DNA of 64,000 nt from CAG-826 sp964504595. Lineage in GTDB: Bacteria; Bacillota_I; Bacilli_A; RFN20; CAG-826. The notes under the pieces were generated by a model. It had not been told where the DNA came from. It searched no databases and saw nothing but the letters and a program-made list of their open reading frames with translations. Shown piece by piece: positions 8,667 through 17,575 of this stretch. The DNA lies in the NCBI GenBank assembly GCA_964504595.1, contig CAZDEE010000006.1:1-64000 (forward strand). Reading direction: 5' to 3'. The first letter of the stretch is position 1; every line of letters starts with the position of its first letter. The position numbers were made by a program, and so were the translations under genes.

Positions 8667-8981
8667 TTAGTCTAACTTATTGCCGGTTGATTTTGTTCTA
8701 GCAACACGAACTTTTTTGCCTTTAACAACTTTAATACCGACACGAGTACCTTTCTTTGTTTTTGGATCGATGAGAGCAACATTGCTAGCATCGATTGGTG
8801 CATAGATATCAACGATTGTTCCTTCTGGATTTTGTTGAGTTGGTTTTCTATGCTTTTTACGAACGTTAATTCCTTCAACAACTACTTTGTTAAGACTTGG
8901 ATAAGCTCTTTGAACTAAACCAGTCTTACCTTTATAGGAGCCAGAAATAACGATTACTTTATCACCTTTTTTGATTTTCAT
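8667..8981 (-). CDS. rplX: Ribosomal protein uL24
   Basis: Assembly-initiating large-subunit protein near the exit tunnel, 104 aa. The KOW motif KKGDKVIVISGSYKGKTGLV lies at residues 4-23, followed by VEGINVRKKHRKPTQQNPEG. Length and order (after rplN, before rplE) are standard. Confidence 0.97.
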   Translation of the reverse strand: MKIKKGDKVIVISGSYKGKTGLVQRAYPSLNKVVVEGINVRKKHRKPTQQNPEGTIVDIYAPIDASNVALIDPKTKKGTRVGIKVVKGKKVRVARTKSTGNKLD

Positions 8982-8993
8982 TGTTTTTTCCTC

Positions 8994-9368
8994 CTATAAA
9001 ACTTCTGGTGCTAAGGAGATGATCTTCATAAACTTATCTCCTTTTTCACGTAATTCACGTGCGACTGGTCCAAAGACACGAGTACCTTTTGGTGTACCAT
9101 CATCATTGATAACAACACAAGCATTGTCATCAAAACGAACGGTTGAACCATCTGCACGATTAACTGCTTTTGCAACACGAACGATGACACATTTAACAAC
9201 ATCACCTTTTTTAACTTTTGCATTTGGGGTTGCATCTTTAACAGCACATAAGACAACATCGCCTAATGAAGCTGATTTAACTTTTGAACCACCATAAATA
9301 CGGAAGACGCGGACTGAACGTGCGCCACTGTTATCTGCGACAACAAGATTTGTTTCTGTTTGAATCAT
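8994..9368 (-). CDS. rplN: Ribosomal protein uL14
   Basis: Subunit-interface protein of 124 aa. It begins MIQTETNLVVADNSGARSV and carries RADGSTVRFDDNACVVIND and GTRVFGPVARELREK, all diagnostic of L14. It lies between rpsQ and rplX. Confidence 0.97.
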   Translation of the reverse strand: MIQTETNLVVADNSGARSVRVFRIYGGSKVKSASLGDVVLCAVKDATPNAKVKKGDVVKCVIVRVAKAVNRADGSTVRFDDNACVVINDDGTPKGTRVFGPVARELREKGDKFMKIISLAPEVL

Positions 9369-9390
9369 ATCTTACGTTCCTCCTTATATA

Positions 9391-9654
9391 TTAGTCTTCA
9401 ATCGCCTTTGTTACGATTTCAACAAGGCGGAAGCGTTTGGTTGCTGATAAAGGACGAGTTTCCATAATGGTAACAACGTCGCCTTTCTTTGCGATATTGT
9501 TTTCATCATGTGCTTTGTACTTTTTAGCATATTTAACACGTTTACCATATTTAGCGTGTTTTTTATGTGTTTCAATTAAGACAGTGATTGTCTTATCCAT
9601 TTTATCGGAGACAACGACTCCTTTTAAAACTCTACGAGTATTTCTATCTGACAT
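9391..9654 (-). CDS. rpsQ: Ribosomal protein uS17
   Basis: Primary 16S rRNA binder, 87 aa, one OB-fold. It shows RVLKGVVVSDKMDKTITVLI, YAKKYKAHDENN and the C-terminal ETRPLSATKRFRLVEIV. It lies between rpmC and rplN. Confidence 0.97.
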   Translation of the reverse strand: MSDRNTRRVLKGVVVSDKMDKTITVLIETHKKHAKYGKRVKYAKKYKAHDENNIAKKGDVVTIMETRPLSATKRFRLVEIVTKAIED

Positions 9655-9667
9655 GAATCTTTACCTC

Positions 9668-9865
9668 CTACTTAATGCCAAGTTCACGTTCACGAATTAC
9701 TGTATAAATACGAGCAATGTCTTTGCGAGCTTGAGTCATTGTTTTACCGTTTTCTAATTGACCAACGGCTTGTTTGCGGCGAGCTTCGAATAATTGTTCT
9801 TTAAGTTCATAGACTTTTGCATGAAGTTCTTCAGTGGTCATTTCTCTAATTTCCTTAATTTTCAT
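9668..9865 (-). CDS. rpmC: Ribosomal protein uL29
   Basis: Exit-tunnel rim protein of 65 aa forming a helical hairpin. It shows KIKEIREMTTEELHAKVYEL and the end KDIARIYTVIRERELG. It starts two bases after the rplP stop, which suggests coupling. Confidence 0.97.
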   Translation of the reverse strand: MKIKEIREMTTEELHAKVYELKEQLFEARRKQAVGQLENGKTMTQARKDIARIYTVIRERELGIK

Positions 9866-9867
9866 AA

Positions 9868-10278
9868 CTATTCTCCTTTCGCGATAACTTTACATTTAAT
9901 TGGGAGTTTGTAGGATGCTAAGCGAAGTGCTTCACGTGCATCAGCTTCAGGAACTCCACCAATTTCGAACATAACGCGTCCAGTCTTAACGACTGCGACC
10001 CATGATTCTGGTGAACCTTTACCAGAACCCATACGTACTTCAGCTGGTTTTTTAGTTTTGGCTAAATGTGGATAAATACGAATCCAAATTTGTCCAGTTC
10101 TTTTTGTATATCTTGATAAAACGATACGAGCCGCTTCTATTTGACGGTTTGTAATCCAATTACCAGATACTGCTTGGAGACCGAATTCACCGAATGAAAC
10201 TTCGTTTCCGGCCTTAGAATTACCTTCATATTTAATACTATGAGGTCTTCTATACTTAACTCTCTTTGGTTGTAACAT
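9868..10278 (-). CDS. rplP: Ribosomal protein uL16
   Basis: Large-subunit protein of 136 aa near the A-site tRNA elbow. It shows MLQPKRVKYRRPHS, GLQAVSGNWITNRQIEAAR and MGSGKGSPESWVAVVKTG, all conserved in L16. It follows rpsC by six bases. Confidence 0.97.
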   Translation of the reverse strand: MLQPKRVKYRRPHSIKYEGNSKAGNEVSFGEFGLQAVSGNWITNRQIEAARIVLSRYTKRTGQIWIRIYPHLAKTKKPAEVRMGSGKGSPESWVAVVKTGRVMFEIGGVPEADAREALRLASYKLPIKCKVIAKGE

Positions 10279-10284
10279 AGTGAA

Positions 10285-10953
10285 TTATTCTCCTTTCTTT
10301 TCTTTTTTGGTTGGGAGAATTTCTCCACGACAAATCCAAACTTTGCAGCCTAAACGACCATAAGTGGTGTGGGCTTCTGCAAGTGCATAATCGATGTCGC
10401 TACGAAGAGTATGAAGAGGAATAATTCCTTCGTGATAACCTTCGCTACGAGCGATATCAGCACCAGCAAGACGTCCGGAAATAAGTGTCTTACAACCTTT
10501 TGCGCCTGCTTTACGAACTCTTTGAATTGCTTTCTTTTGTACGGAACGGAAAGAAGCACGTTCTTCGAGTTGTTTAGCAATTGTTTGAGCAACTAATGTT
10601 GCATCTAAATCTGGATTTTTAACTTCAGCAACGCTGACTTTTAATTCAGACCCTTTAACGATTTTTGCGAGTTGCTTTTTAAGTGCGTTAATATTTGCGC
10701 CATCTTGTCCAATAACAACACCTGGACGAGCGACAAATACTGTAACATTAACGATGTGACCTTTATCGGTCTTAATTCTTTCAATATCAACATGTGAAAG
10801 AAGAGCATCTTTTAATTTAGCACTTAAGAATTTACGAATCTTAATATCTTCGTGTAAGAAGTTGGCATAATCTTGTTTTGAAGCATACCATCTGGAATTC
10901 CAATCGCGGATAATTCCAACACGCATACCAACTGGATTAACTTTTTGTCCCAT
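10285..10953 (-). CDS. rpsC: Ribosomal protein uS3
   Basis: Head protein at the mRNA entry site, 222 aa. It begins MGQKVNPVGMRVGIIRDWNS. A type II KH domain with VVIGQDGANINALKKQL occupies the first half, and the C-terminal domain has KGCKTLISGRLAGADIARSE and TTYGRLGCKVWICRGE. It lies between rplV and rplP. Confidence 0.97.
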   Translation of the reverse strand: MGQKVNPVGMRVGIIRDWNSRWYASKQDYANFLHEDIKIRKFLSAKLKDALLSHVDIERIKTDKGHIVNVTVFVARPGVVIGQDGANINALKKQLAKIVKGSELKVSVAEVKNPDLDATLVAQTIAKQLEERASFRSVQKKAIQRVRKAGAKGCKTLISGRLAGADIARSEGYHEGIIPLHTLRSDIDYALAEAHTTYGRLGCKVWICRGEILPTKKEKKGE

Positions 10954-10967
10954 GATTACTTACCTCC

Positions 10968-11300
10968 TTACCTTTCTTTAATAACACATGTAATGTGTGA
11001 TGTTCTTTTAATAATACTTGACGCTGAGCCCTTAGCACGTGGCATAAAACGTTTTAAACGTGGTCCATCATTTGCATAGATAGCGGCAATATATAATTCT
11101 GATTCATCCATACCGTTGTTGTTAATTGCATTAGCGGCTGCGGATTTAATCAATTTTGCTACGATTGGTGTAGCGGATTTGTTGAGATTAGCTAAGATGC
11201 CAAGAGCATCATTAACATTTTTGCCACGGACAAGATCAATGACCAAGCGGGCTTTTCTTGGAGTAATTCTAACTCCGGTAACTGTTGCTTTTGCTTCCAT
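10968..11300 (-). CDS. rplV: Ribosomal protein uL22
   Basis: Globular domain plus hairpin that lines the exit tunnel, 110 aa. It shows RITPRKARLVIDLVRGKNV, ANAINNNGMD, and the hairpin GPRLKRFMPRAKGSAS. No insertion is seen in the tunnel loop. Confidence 0.97.
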   Translation of the reverse strand: MEAKATVTGVRITPRKARLVIDLVRGKNVNDALGILANLNKSATPIVAKLIKSAAANAINNNGMDESELYIAAIYANDGPRLKRFMPRAKGSASSIIKRTSHITCVIKER

Positions 11301-11311
11301 TGTTCTTCTCC

Positions 11312-11605
11312 TTATTTATTTGCATGAGCAGCTTTATCTTCTGCTGTATGTCCGGTATGTCCGGTATAGGTACGAGTTGGAGCGAATTCGCCTAATTTGT
11401 GACCAACCATATCTTCTGTAACATAAACGGTAATGTGTTCATGACCATTATAGACAGCGAATGTGTGTTCGATGAATTGTGGGAAAATAACACTTCTTCT
11501 TGACCATGTTTTAATAACTTCTTTTTTACCTGATGCATTGAGAGCTTCAACTTTTTTCATTAAGTGAGCATCAACGAAAGGTCCTTTTTTCAAACTACGA
11601 GCCAT
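11312..11605 (-). CDS. rpsS: Ribosomal protein uS19
   Basis: Small-subunit head protein of 97 aa. It begins MARSLKKGPFVDAHLMKKVE and has IKTWSRRSVIFPQFIEHTFA and DMVGHKLGEFAPTRTYTGHT, which define the family. It lies between rplB and rplV. Confidence 0.97.
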   Translation of the reverse strand: MARSLKKGPFVDAHLMKKVEALNASGKKEVIKTWSRRSVIFPQFIEHTFAVYNGHEHITVYVTEDMVGHKLGEFAPTRTYTGHTGHTAEDKAAHANK

Positions 11606-11626
11606 GTCTTGTTTTCCTCCTTTTCC

Positions 11627-12460
11627 CTATTTACCATTACGACGTCTGACAATGAGACGTGTAGATGCTTTCTTGGTACGTCTTGTCTTGACACCTAAAG
11701 CACGTTTTCCCCATGGGGTTCTTGGTGCATCACGTCCGACTGGACACTTACCTTCACCACCGCCGTGTGGGTGATCATTTGGGTTCATAACAGAACCACG
11801 AACTGTTGGGCGGGTACCTAACCAGCGGGTTTTACCAGCCTTACCTAAGTTAATTAAGCTATAATCTTCATTTCCAACAATTCCGATTGTTGCGCGGCAT
11901 GTTGCTAAAACTTTACGAACTTCACCGCTTGCTAAACGGATAGTAACGTATTTTCCTTCTTTACCTAAGATTTGAGCACTTGTACCAGCAGCACGGCATA
12001 ATTGACCGCCTTTTCCTGGATAAAGTTCAACGTTGTGAACAAATGTACCTTCTGGAATGTTTGCGAGTAATAAAGCATTACCAACTTTAATATCAACATT
12101 GTCTCCAGAAATAATTTTGTCACCAACTTTTAAATCTTTTGGTGCGATGATATAGCGTTTTTCTCCATCCTTATAATTAATTAAGCAAATATTTGCGTTA
12201 CGATTTGGATCGTATTCAATTGTTGCGACGGTTCCGATGATATCATCTTTATTTCTCTTGAAATCAATAATACGATAGCGGCGTTTATGTCCTCCACCAA
12301 TGTGACGAGTTGTAATCGCGCCGGTGTTATTACGTCCACCTGTTTTAGAAAGATTAACTAATAAACTTTTCTCAGGAGTAGTGCATGTGATTTCTTCGAA
12401 TGTCGCGTTTGTCATATGACGACGAGATGGTGTCGTCGGTTTATAAGTTCTAATTGACAT
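11627..12460 (-). CDS. rplB: Ribosomal protein uL2
   Basis: 277-aa protein close to the peptidyl transferase centre. It shows GGRNNTGAITTRHIGGGHKR near residue 41, HNVELYPGKGGQLCRAAGTS, and VMNPNDHPHGGGEGKCPVGR, the segment near the active site. Length is typical. It lies between rplW and rpsS. Confidence 0.97.
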   Translation of the reverse strand: MSIRTYKPTTPSRRHMTNATFEEITCTTPEKSLLVNLSKTGGRNNTGAITTRHIGGGHKRRYRIIDFKRNKDDIIGTVATIEYDPNRNANICLINYKDGEKRYIIAPKDLKVGDKIISGDNVDIKVGNALLLANIPEGTFVHNVELYPGKGGQLCRAAGTSAQILGKEGKYVTIRLASGEVRKVLATCRATIGIVGNEDYSLINLGKAGKTRWLGTRPTVRGSVMNPNDHPHGGGEGKCPVGRDAPRTPWGKRALGVKTRRTKKASTRLIVRRRNGK

Positions 12461-12497
12461 TTTTCTATTCTCCTATATTTTTGCCTCTTTCTTGGGC

Positions 12498-12839
12498 TTA
12501 TTCCTTAAATAAATCTAATGCTTCGCCTTCAGCTAAAGTAATGATTGCTTTTTTATAAGCTGGAACACTACCTTCATAACGGCCAGCACGTTTTGCTTTT
12601 GAACGGACATGAATAATTGTCACGTTATCAGCTTTAACTTGGAAGATTGATTCAAAAGCTAATTTAACTTCAGTTCTATTTGCTTTTGGAGCAACTTCAA
12701 ATGTAACTTTATTTTCTTCTTGCATTAATTTCATTGTCTTTTCAGTAATAACTGGACGAATGATAACATCGAAGCTTTTAACTGTTGGTTTTGTAAAGCG
12801 ACTTTTTGGGGCTTCGACAACTTTCTTTGTTCTTGCCAT
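12498..12839 (-). CDS. rplW: Ribosomal protein uL23
   Basis: Exit-tunnel protein that docks SRP and trigger factor, 113 aa. The core starts at about residue 21 (KSFDVIIRPVITEKTMKLM), after a 20-residue basic N-terminal stretch (ARTKKVVEAPKSRFTKPT) that is not general in the family. Its ATG overlaps the rplD stop (TAATG), which indicates coupling. Confidence 0.96.
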   Translation of the reverse strand: MARTKKVVEAPKSRFTKPTVKSFDVIIRPVITEKTMKLMQEENKVTFEVAPKANRTEVKLAFESIFQVKADNVTIIHVRSKAKRAGRYEGSVPAYKKAIITLAEGEALDLFKE

Positions 12840-13483
12840 TAATTAAGTCCTCCTTCTAATGCTTTGATTGCGCCTTTTGTAAAGACAACACAATCTGCAT
12901 TTAACAAATCATAAACGCTAACATTATCAGTTCCAACGATTAAGACACTTGGAATATTACGTGCGCTTAAGAATAAATTTTCATTAGCTTCATCTAAAAC
13001 TAATAAAACTTTACCATTAGCGTTGATCTTGGATAAGATTTCAACAACTGTAGAAGTTTTTGGAGCTTCAAGTTTGAATCCATCAACAACGATAATTCCG
13101 TTTTCAGCACGTTTACTTGATAATGCTGAACGTAAAGCTAAGCGATGAGCTTCTTTATTCATTGATAATTTATAGTTTTGATTACCAGCTGGGCCAAAGA
13201 CGCAACCGCCGCCTCTCCATAATGGGGAGCGGGATGAACCTGCACGAGCACGACCTGTGCCCTTTTGACGCCATGGCTTTTTACCACCGCCACTAACTTC
13301 ATCACGACGTAATGTTTTTGCAGTAGCTTGGCGCATGTTTGCTTGATAAACTTGAACAGCATCAAACATAACTTGTTTATTTGGTTCAATTCCAAAGACG
13401 TTAAGTGAAACTAAAACTTTGGAAATTTTTTCACCATCTTGGTTTAAGACTGGTAAAGTAACTGATTTTGCTTTTTCTGCCAT
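12839..13483 (-). CDS. rplD: Ribosomal protein uL4
   Basis: 214-aa protein whose long loop reaches the exit tunnel. The loop is visible as SGGGKKPWRQKGTGRARAGS and SPLWRGGGCVFGP. In Escherichia coli L4 also represses its own S10 operon by binding the leader; whether that holds here is not known. It lies between rplC and rplW. Confidence 0.97.
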   Translation of the reverse strand: MAEKAKSVTLPVLNQDGEKISKVLVSLNVFGIEPNKQVMFDAVQVYQANMRQATAKTLRRDEVSGGGKKPWRQKGTGRARAGSSRSPLWRGGGCVFGPAGNQNYKLSMNKEAHRLALRSALSSKRAENGIIVVDGFKLEAPKTSTVVEILSKINANGKVLLVLDEANENLFLSARNIPSVLIVGTDNVSVYDLLNADCVVFTKGAIKALEGGLN

Positions 13484-13503
13484 AATTGTTCTCCTTTCCG
13501 ATC

Positions 13504-14184
13504 TTATTCTGCATCATGGTTAACAAGAGTCTTAACGACTTCTGCTTTACCACGTAATGCTTTAATTGCGCTGCGAATGGTAACGATTGATTTTGTTGCA
13601 CCTGGAACAGCACCTTTAACTAAAATTGCATTGCGGCTTAGATCAACACCAACGATAACAAGATTTAAAACTGTACATCCTTTATCTCCGTGGTGACCAG
13701 CAGCTTTCTTTCCTGGATGGATACGGTTATTAGTTCTACCAGTAGTGGCATATGAACCAGCACCTCTATGATATCCAGAACCATGTCCTTTTGGTCCGAT
13801 TGTGAAATGCCAACGTTTAATAGCACCGGTAAATCCTTTACCTTTGCTTGTTCCGATTACATCAACACGTTCTCCAACTTGGAAAATGTCACATGTAATG
13901 GTATCACCTAAGGCATATTTCATCATTTCATCGCCCTTAAGTTCTTTTAAAACATACTTAGGAGTTGTGCCTGCTTTGGCGAAAATTCCTTTTTCTGCTT
14001 TGTTAGCGCGATGTTCTTTCATTTCTTCATAGCCGACTTGAACAGCTTCATAACCATCGTTTTCAACTGTCTTAACTTGTGTAACTACGTTTGGTAAGAC
14101 TTCGATAACTGTAACTGGATACATTGTGCCATCTTCTGCGAAGACTTGGGTCATTCCCATTTTTCTTCCTACGATTGCTTTCAT
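13504..14184 (-). CDS. rplC: Ribosomal protein uL3
   Basis: 226-aa protein required for 50S assembly. It begins MKAIVGRKMGMTQVFAEDGT and has the central loop GPKGHGSGYHRGAGSYATTG and GKKAAGHHGDKGCTVLNL, which reaches the peptidyl transferase centre. Slightly longer than the usual 210 residues at the C-terminus. It follows rpsJ by 14 bases. Confidence 0.97.
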   Translation of the reverse strand: MKAIVGRKMGMTQVFAEDGTMYPVTVIEVLPNVVTQVKTVENDGYEAVQVGYEEMKEHRANKAEKGIFAKAGTTPKYVLKELKGDEMMKYALGDTITCDIFQVGERVDVIGTSKGKGFTGAIKRWHFTIGPKGHGSGYHRGAGSYATTGRTNNRIHPGKKAAGHHGDKGCTVLNLVIVGVDLSRNAILVKGAVPGATKSIVTIRSAIKALRGKAEVVKTLVNHDAE

Positions 14185-14198
14185 GACATCTTACCTCC

Positions 14199-14510
14199 TT
14201 AAAGTTTAATATCGATATCGACACCACTTGGAAGGTCAAGACGTTTTAATACATCAATTGTTTCCTTAGTTGGATTAACGATATCAATTAATCTCTTGTG
14301 TGTTCTAATTTCGAATTGTTCACGAGCATCTTTATATTTGTGAACCGCTCTTAAAATTGTGTAAACTTGTTTTTCCGTTGGGAGTGGAATAGGACCCACA
14401 ACTTTGGCCCCTGACTTAATAGCAGCGCTCACAATCTTTTCAACTGAAACGTCAAGAATTTTGTGATCATATGCTTTTAAGCGAACTCTAATCTTTTTTG
14501 CTTTAGCCAT
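14199..14510 (-). CDS. rpsJ: Ribosomal protein uS10
   Basis: First gene of the operon; 103 aa. It shows KIRVRLKAYDHKILDVSVEK, VVGPIPLPTEKQVYTILRA and RTHKRLIDIVNPT. Besides its place in the 30S head, S10 (NusE) takes part in transcription antitermination. AGGAGG stands 9 bases before the ATG, directly after a small hairpin in the leader. Confidence 0.97.
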   Translation of the reverse strand: MAKAKKIRVRLKAYDHKILDVSVEKIVSAAIKSGAKVVGPIPLPTEKQVYTILRAVHKYKDAREQFEIRTHKRLIDIVNPTKETIDVLKRLDLPSGVDIDIKL

Positions 14511-14636
14511 GAATGTTTCCTCCTTTTGTCTAAATCAGGCTTAGACGTCGCTCTGCACGAATTACCTGATATCACCATTCATGACAACGCTTTTGGGTGT
14601 ATCAGCAACCTCGCACTTCTACGCGGACGTTAACAT
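14511..14636 (-). promoter_or_regulatory. Structured 5' leader of the S10 operon
   Basis: The transcript leader between the promoter and rpsJ is about 125 nt. Two hairpins are plain. One is a 10-bp stem (CTGATA+CACC against GGTG+TATCAG, with a one-base bulge) at 14566-14605. The other is a 6-bp GTCTAA/TTAGAC stem at 14528-14546, just upstream of the ribosome binding site. ACGTC and GACGT at the outer edges could close the larger element. This layout suggests autoregulation by a ribosomal protein, as L4 does in Escherichia coli; the ligand here is unproven. Confidence 0.55.
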
Positions 14637-14641
14637 TCAAA

Positions 14642-14670
14642 ATGATATCAAAGGGAGTTCAATAAGTCAA
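14642..14670 (-). promoter_or_regulatory. Promoter of the S10-spc-alpha operon
   Basis: Minus-strand TTGACT (14665-14670), 17-base spacer, then TATCAT (14642-14647). Start of transcription is expected near 14635. It is the only clear sigma-A promoter I see ahead of rpsJ. Confidence 0.8.
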
Positions 14671-14725
14671 CATATTTTTAAAAATATTTTTACTTTTTAT
14701 ATATGAAATATAAAAACGTAGCCAC

Positions 14726-14776
14726 ATATAGCAAAAAAACCGCTTGAAGCGGTCTTTTCATGTATTTTTGCTATAT
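14726..14776 (-). terminator. Terminator between the fructan and ribosomal operons
   Basis: A core ACCGCTT/AAGCGGT hairpin with a one-base loop is followed on the minus strand by T7. It is nested in an outer inverted repeat (ATATAGCAAAAA and TTTTTGCTATAT). It lies just after the long ATPase gene and should insulate the fructan operon from the S10 promoter. Confidence 0.8.
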
Positions 14777-14792
14777 ATTTCAAAAAAACAAA

Positions 14793-16682
14793 TTAATCTA
14801 CTTTTTTAAATTTTATTTCGTTTGGATCAACAAATAATTTAAGCTTTCCTTTAACAAATATCGATACTTCCTTATTAACGATTGCGGAAATATATCCGTG
14901 TTCAAAACTATTGTCTTTAGCGTAAACAACTTTATTATCCCCTAAAACTTCTTCATTAATAGGATTTATCGCAAATGCATTCTTTTTTTCTAACCTTGTG
15001 CTAGGAATTCTAAACGCTTTATTTGAAATTGATATTTCATATCTTCCTGATTGAATATTACTTTCAAAGCATTCTTTATCATATACGATAGTTTGACCCG
15101 CAACTACAATTTTGACTTTACCCTTCTTAACAATAACATTTCCTATAGTTTTATTTTCAAAAAATGGATATTTTGTTTTAACAATATTCTTAGTATCTTT
15201 CTCACGAATAGTGAAGTCATCTTTTTTAATATAAATAGTTAATTCACTGCCTTCTTCTAATTCAAGATTCGTATTAAGAGGCAAACGAATAACAAATGGT
15301 TTGTCTTTAATTATTTTATTTATATAAACTATTTTTGACTTACCACTTTCAACAACAAAATCAACCTTACCTGTTAACGCTACACTTTCTTCGATAGGTT
15401 CAATAGACACCTTTAAAGGAGAAACGCCAACCAAAACATTTCTATCGGTTCTATAATCTGGATTTATATTCATAGCATCATCAAATTTTATATCTTGGTT
15501 AGATAATGAAATGCTATAACCTTCTTCATTAAATGAAATACGACTATCAAAGATATTTTCTTCTGGAAGTCCAATAATTCGTTTCGTTGTTTCTTTATCA
15601 AAAAGATGTACACGATTTATATTGATGCTTAAATATATTGAATCTTCTCTATCAATTGCATTTTTATCTCTAGTTGAAATAATGATATCTTCGGTTCTTC
15701 CGTTCATTGTGGTGTATAAAACAGTTTCACTACCAAGCATTTCATAATAATGAATATCTACTGGAGCAAAATTATAACTTTCTTTATCGGTTAAATATAA
15801 ATCTTCCGGCCTAATACCAAGAACAACTGTCTTACCAATATATTCACGATTAATCAATTGATTGTTAATTACTTTTCCTAAATCAATCTTAACATTTGTA
15901 TCATTCTCTAAAGTTGCATACAAAGAACCATTTTCTTCACTTAAAACCACATCAAATAAATTCATTTGAGGTAATCCTAAAAAAGTTGCAACAAAAATAT
16001 TTCCTGGTTCATCATATAAATTTTTTGGTGAATCAATTTGTTGAATATATCCATCTTTCATAACTACAATTTTACTTCCCATTGTCATGGCTTCTGTTTG
16101 GTCATGAGTAACATAAATAAAAGTAGTTTTAACTCTTTCATGAATTTTAATAATTTCTGAACGCATTTGCACTCTTAATTTAGCATCTAAATTAGATAAA
16201 GGTTCATCTAAAAGAAATACTTTTGGTTCTCTTACAATTGCTCTTCCTAAAGCAACCCGTTGTCTTTGACCCCCAGACAAAGCTTTTGGCTTTCTAGATA
16301 ATAAATGGGTAATTCCTAATATTTCTGCAGCTTCATTAACTCTTTTATCAATTTCTTGATTATCCATTTTAATTTGTTTTAATCCAAAAGCCATATTATC
16401 ATATACAGTCATATGAGGATATAACGCATAATTTTGGAAAACCATAGCTATATCGCGGTCTTTTGGCTCTAAATCATTAACTAATTTACCATCAATATAA
16501 AGCGATCCTGCCGTAATTTCTTCTAATCCTGCGATCATTCTAAGAGTGGTTGACTTACCACAACCAGATGGACCAACAAATACAACAAATTCATTATCAG
16601 AAATATCTAAATTAAAATCATTAACCGCTTTAACTCCACCATCATAAACTTTATAAACACTAACAAGTTTTACATCTGCCAT
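14793..16682 (-). CDS. UgpC/MsmK-type sugar ABC transporter ATPase, enlarged C-terminus
   Basis: ATPase that should energise the fructan-product importer. Residues 1-235 are a standard nucleotide-binding domain: Walker A GPSGCGKST, signature LSGGQRQRVALGRAI, Walker B KVFLLDEPLSNLDAKL, and the THDQTEAMT switch. A TOBE/OB regulatory part follows (VVLGIRPEDLYLT). MalK-type proteins end near 370, but this one continues to 629 with a second TOBE-like stretch (LVGVSPLKVSIEP) and a further beta-rich tail. The frame opens at 16757, but AGGAG before the ATG at 16682 and the MADVKL start support the shorter form. It is the last gene of the fructan operon, four bases after the DUF624 gene. Confidence 0.9.
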   Translation of the reverse strand: MADVKLVSVYKVYDGGVKAVNDFNLDISDNEFVVFVGPSGCGKSTTLRMIAGLEEITAGSLYIDGKLVNDLEPKDRDIAMVFQNYALYPHMTVYDNMAFGLKQIKMDNQEIDKRVNEAAEILGITHLLSRKPKALSGGQRQRVALGRAIVREPKVFLLDEPLSNLDAKLRVQMRSEIIKIHERVKTTFIYVTHDQTEAMTMGSKIVVMKDGYIQQIDSPKNLYDEPGNIFVATFLGLPQMNLFDVVLSEENGSLYATLENDTNVKIDLGKVINNQLINREYIGKTVVLGIRPEDLYLTDKESYNFAPVDIHYYEMLGSETVLYTTMNGRTEDIIISTRDKNAIDREDSIYLSININRVHLFDKETTKRIIGLPEENIFDSRISFNEEGYSISLSNQDIKFDDAMNINPDYRTDRNVLVGVSPLKVSIEPIEESVALTGKVDFVVESGKSKIVYINKIIKDKPFVIRLPLNTNLELEEGSELTIYIKKDDFTIREKDTKNIVKTKYPFFENKTIGNVIVKKGKVKIVVAGQTIVYDKECFESNIQSGRYEISISNKAFRIPSTRLEKKNAFAINPINEEVLGDNKVVYAKDNSFEHGYISAIVNKEVSIFVKGKLKLFVDPNEIKFKKVD

Positions 16683-16686
16683 AATC

Positions 16687-17574
16687 CTATTTCTCCTCTT
16701 TATATAAACCTTTTTGATCGATATCTTTTTGATATCTTCTATTGATAAATTTATCAAAAATATAAATCGAATATAAATACCACACTAATGCCAAAATCGA
16801 AAATCCAATTAACGCTAAAACGATTAGCCATACTAATTGGACAAAAGCAATTTGAACAATTAAATAAATTAACATTGGAACAACGCTAATTAATAAAACA
16901 AGCAAATTCTGTGGTAATAAAACACTACTAAATAGAAACGAATTCTTTAAATAACCTTCGATACTATTTTTATAAATTTGAGCTTGAGTCATCATAAATA
17001 AAGATGCTGAAATAACTATTATTAAACATATTATTAAAATAGTAATAAATGATATTTCAATAATACGATTAACATCTACTAAATTATAAAAATATATACT
17101 TGACATCGTAATAAAAAGCATCATTCCTAACATTAATCCTGATAACAAAGATACTTTAAAATTATCTTTAACGCCTTTTATAAAATCACTAAATAAAAAT
17201 ATTCCTTCATTCCAACATAATTTTTTAACAACTTTAAAAGTACCACCTAAACCAATAAACGCAATTATAATTAAGGGAATCATAAATAAATATAAAATGA
17301 CATTTAAGGAAAAACTTCTCTCTAAAAGAAGTGCTTCATTTCCACTCATTTCTGGTGGTACTGTATTAATAAAAGCGTTAAAAACAATAAACCACACTAA
17401 TGCTGGAGCAACAAAAACAAAAGTTAATAAACTAAGAATAATCATCGCTGAATAACGATGCTTTAAAATATCAAGAAATTGTCTCTTTCTTGTTTTAGGT
17501 AGTTGTGCTTCTATAAAAGGAGCGTCACTTTCCTTTCCAACAATCAATTCTCTAAGTTTATCATTTATACTCAT
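16687..17574 (-). CDS. DUF624 (YesL-like) membrane protein
   Basis: 295-aa integral membrane protein with about six hydrophobic segments (for example MIILSLLTFVFVAPALVWFI and VILYLFMIPLIIIAFIGLGG). The N-terminal arrangement, with an early span, a Phe-Lys-rich region and 'FIKGVKDNFKVSLLSG', resembles the DUF624/YesL family. That family often accompanies carbohydrate ABC transporters in Firmicutes; its role is unknown. It lies between the fructokinase (one-base gap) and the ATPase. A weaker relative occurs at 53123 in the second sugar locus. Confidence 0.7.
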   Translation of the reverse strand: MSINDKLRELIVGKESDAPFIEAQLPKTRKRQFLDILKHRYSAMIILSLLTFVFVAPALVWFIVFNAFINTVPPEMSGNEALLLERSFSLNVILYLFMIPLIIIAFIGLGGTFKVVKKLCWNEGIFLFSDFIKGVKDNFKVSLLSGLMLGMMLFITMSSIYFYNLVDVNRIIEISFITILIICLIIVISASLFMMTQAQIYKNSIEGYLKNSFLFSSVLLPQNLLVLLISVVPMLIYLIVQIAFVQLVWLIVLALIGFSILALVWYLYSIYIFDKFINRRYQKDIDQKGLYKEEK

Positions 17575-17575
17575 A

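Noticed and set aside
14511..14640. tRNA-like folding ahead of rpsJ
   Set aside because: No acceptor or T-loop consensus; the stems fit an S10-operon leader.
16683..16757. Longer start for the 629-aa ATPase
   Set aside because: It would overlap the DUF624 gene by 71 bases and lacks a ribosome binding site, whereas AGGAG precedes the ATG at 16682.
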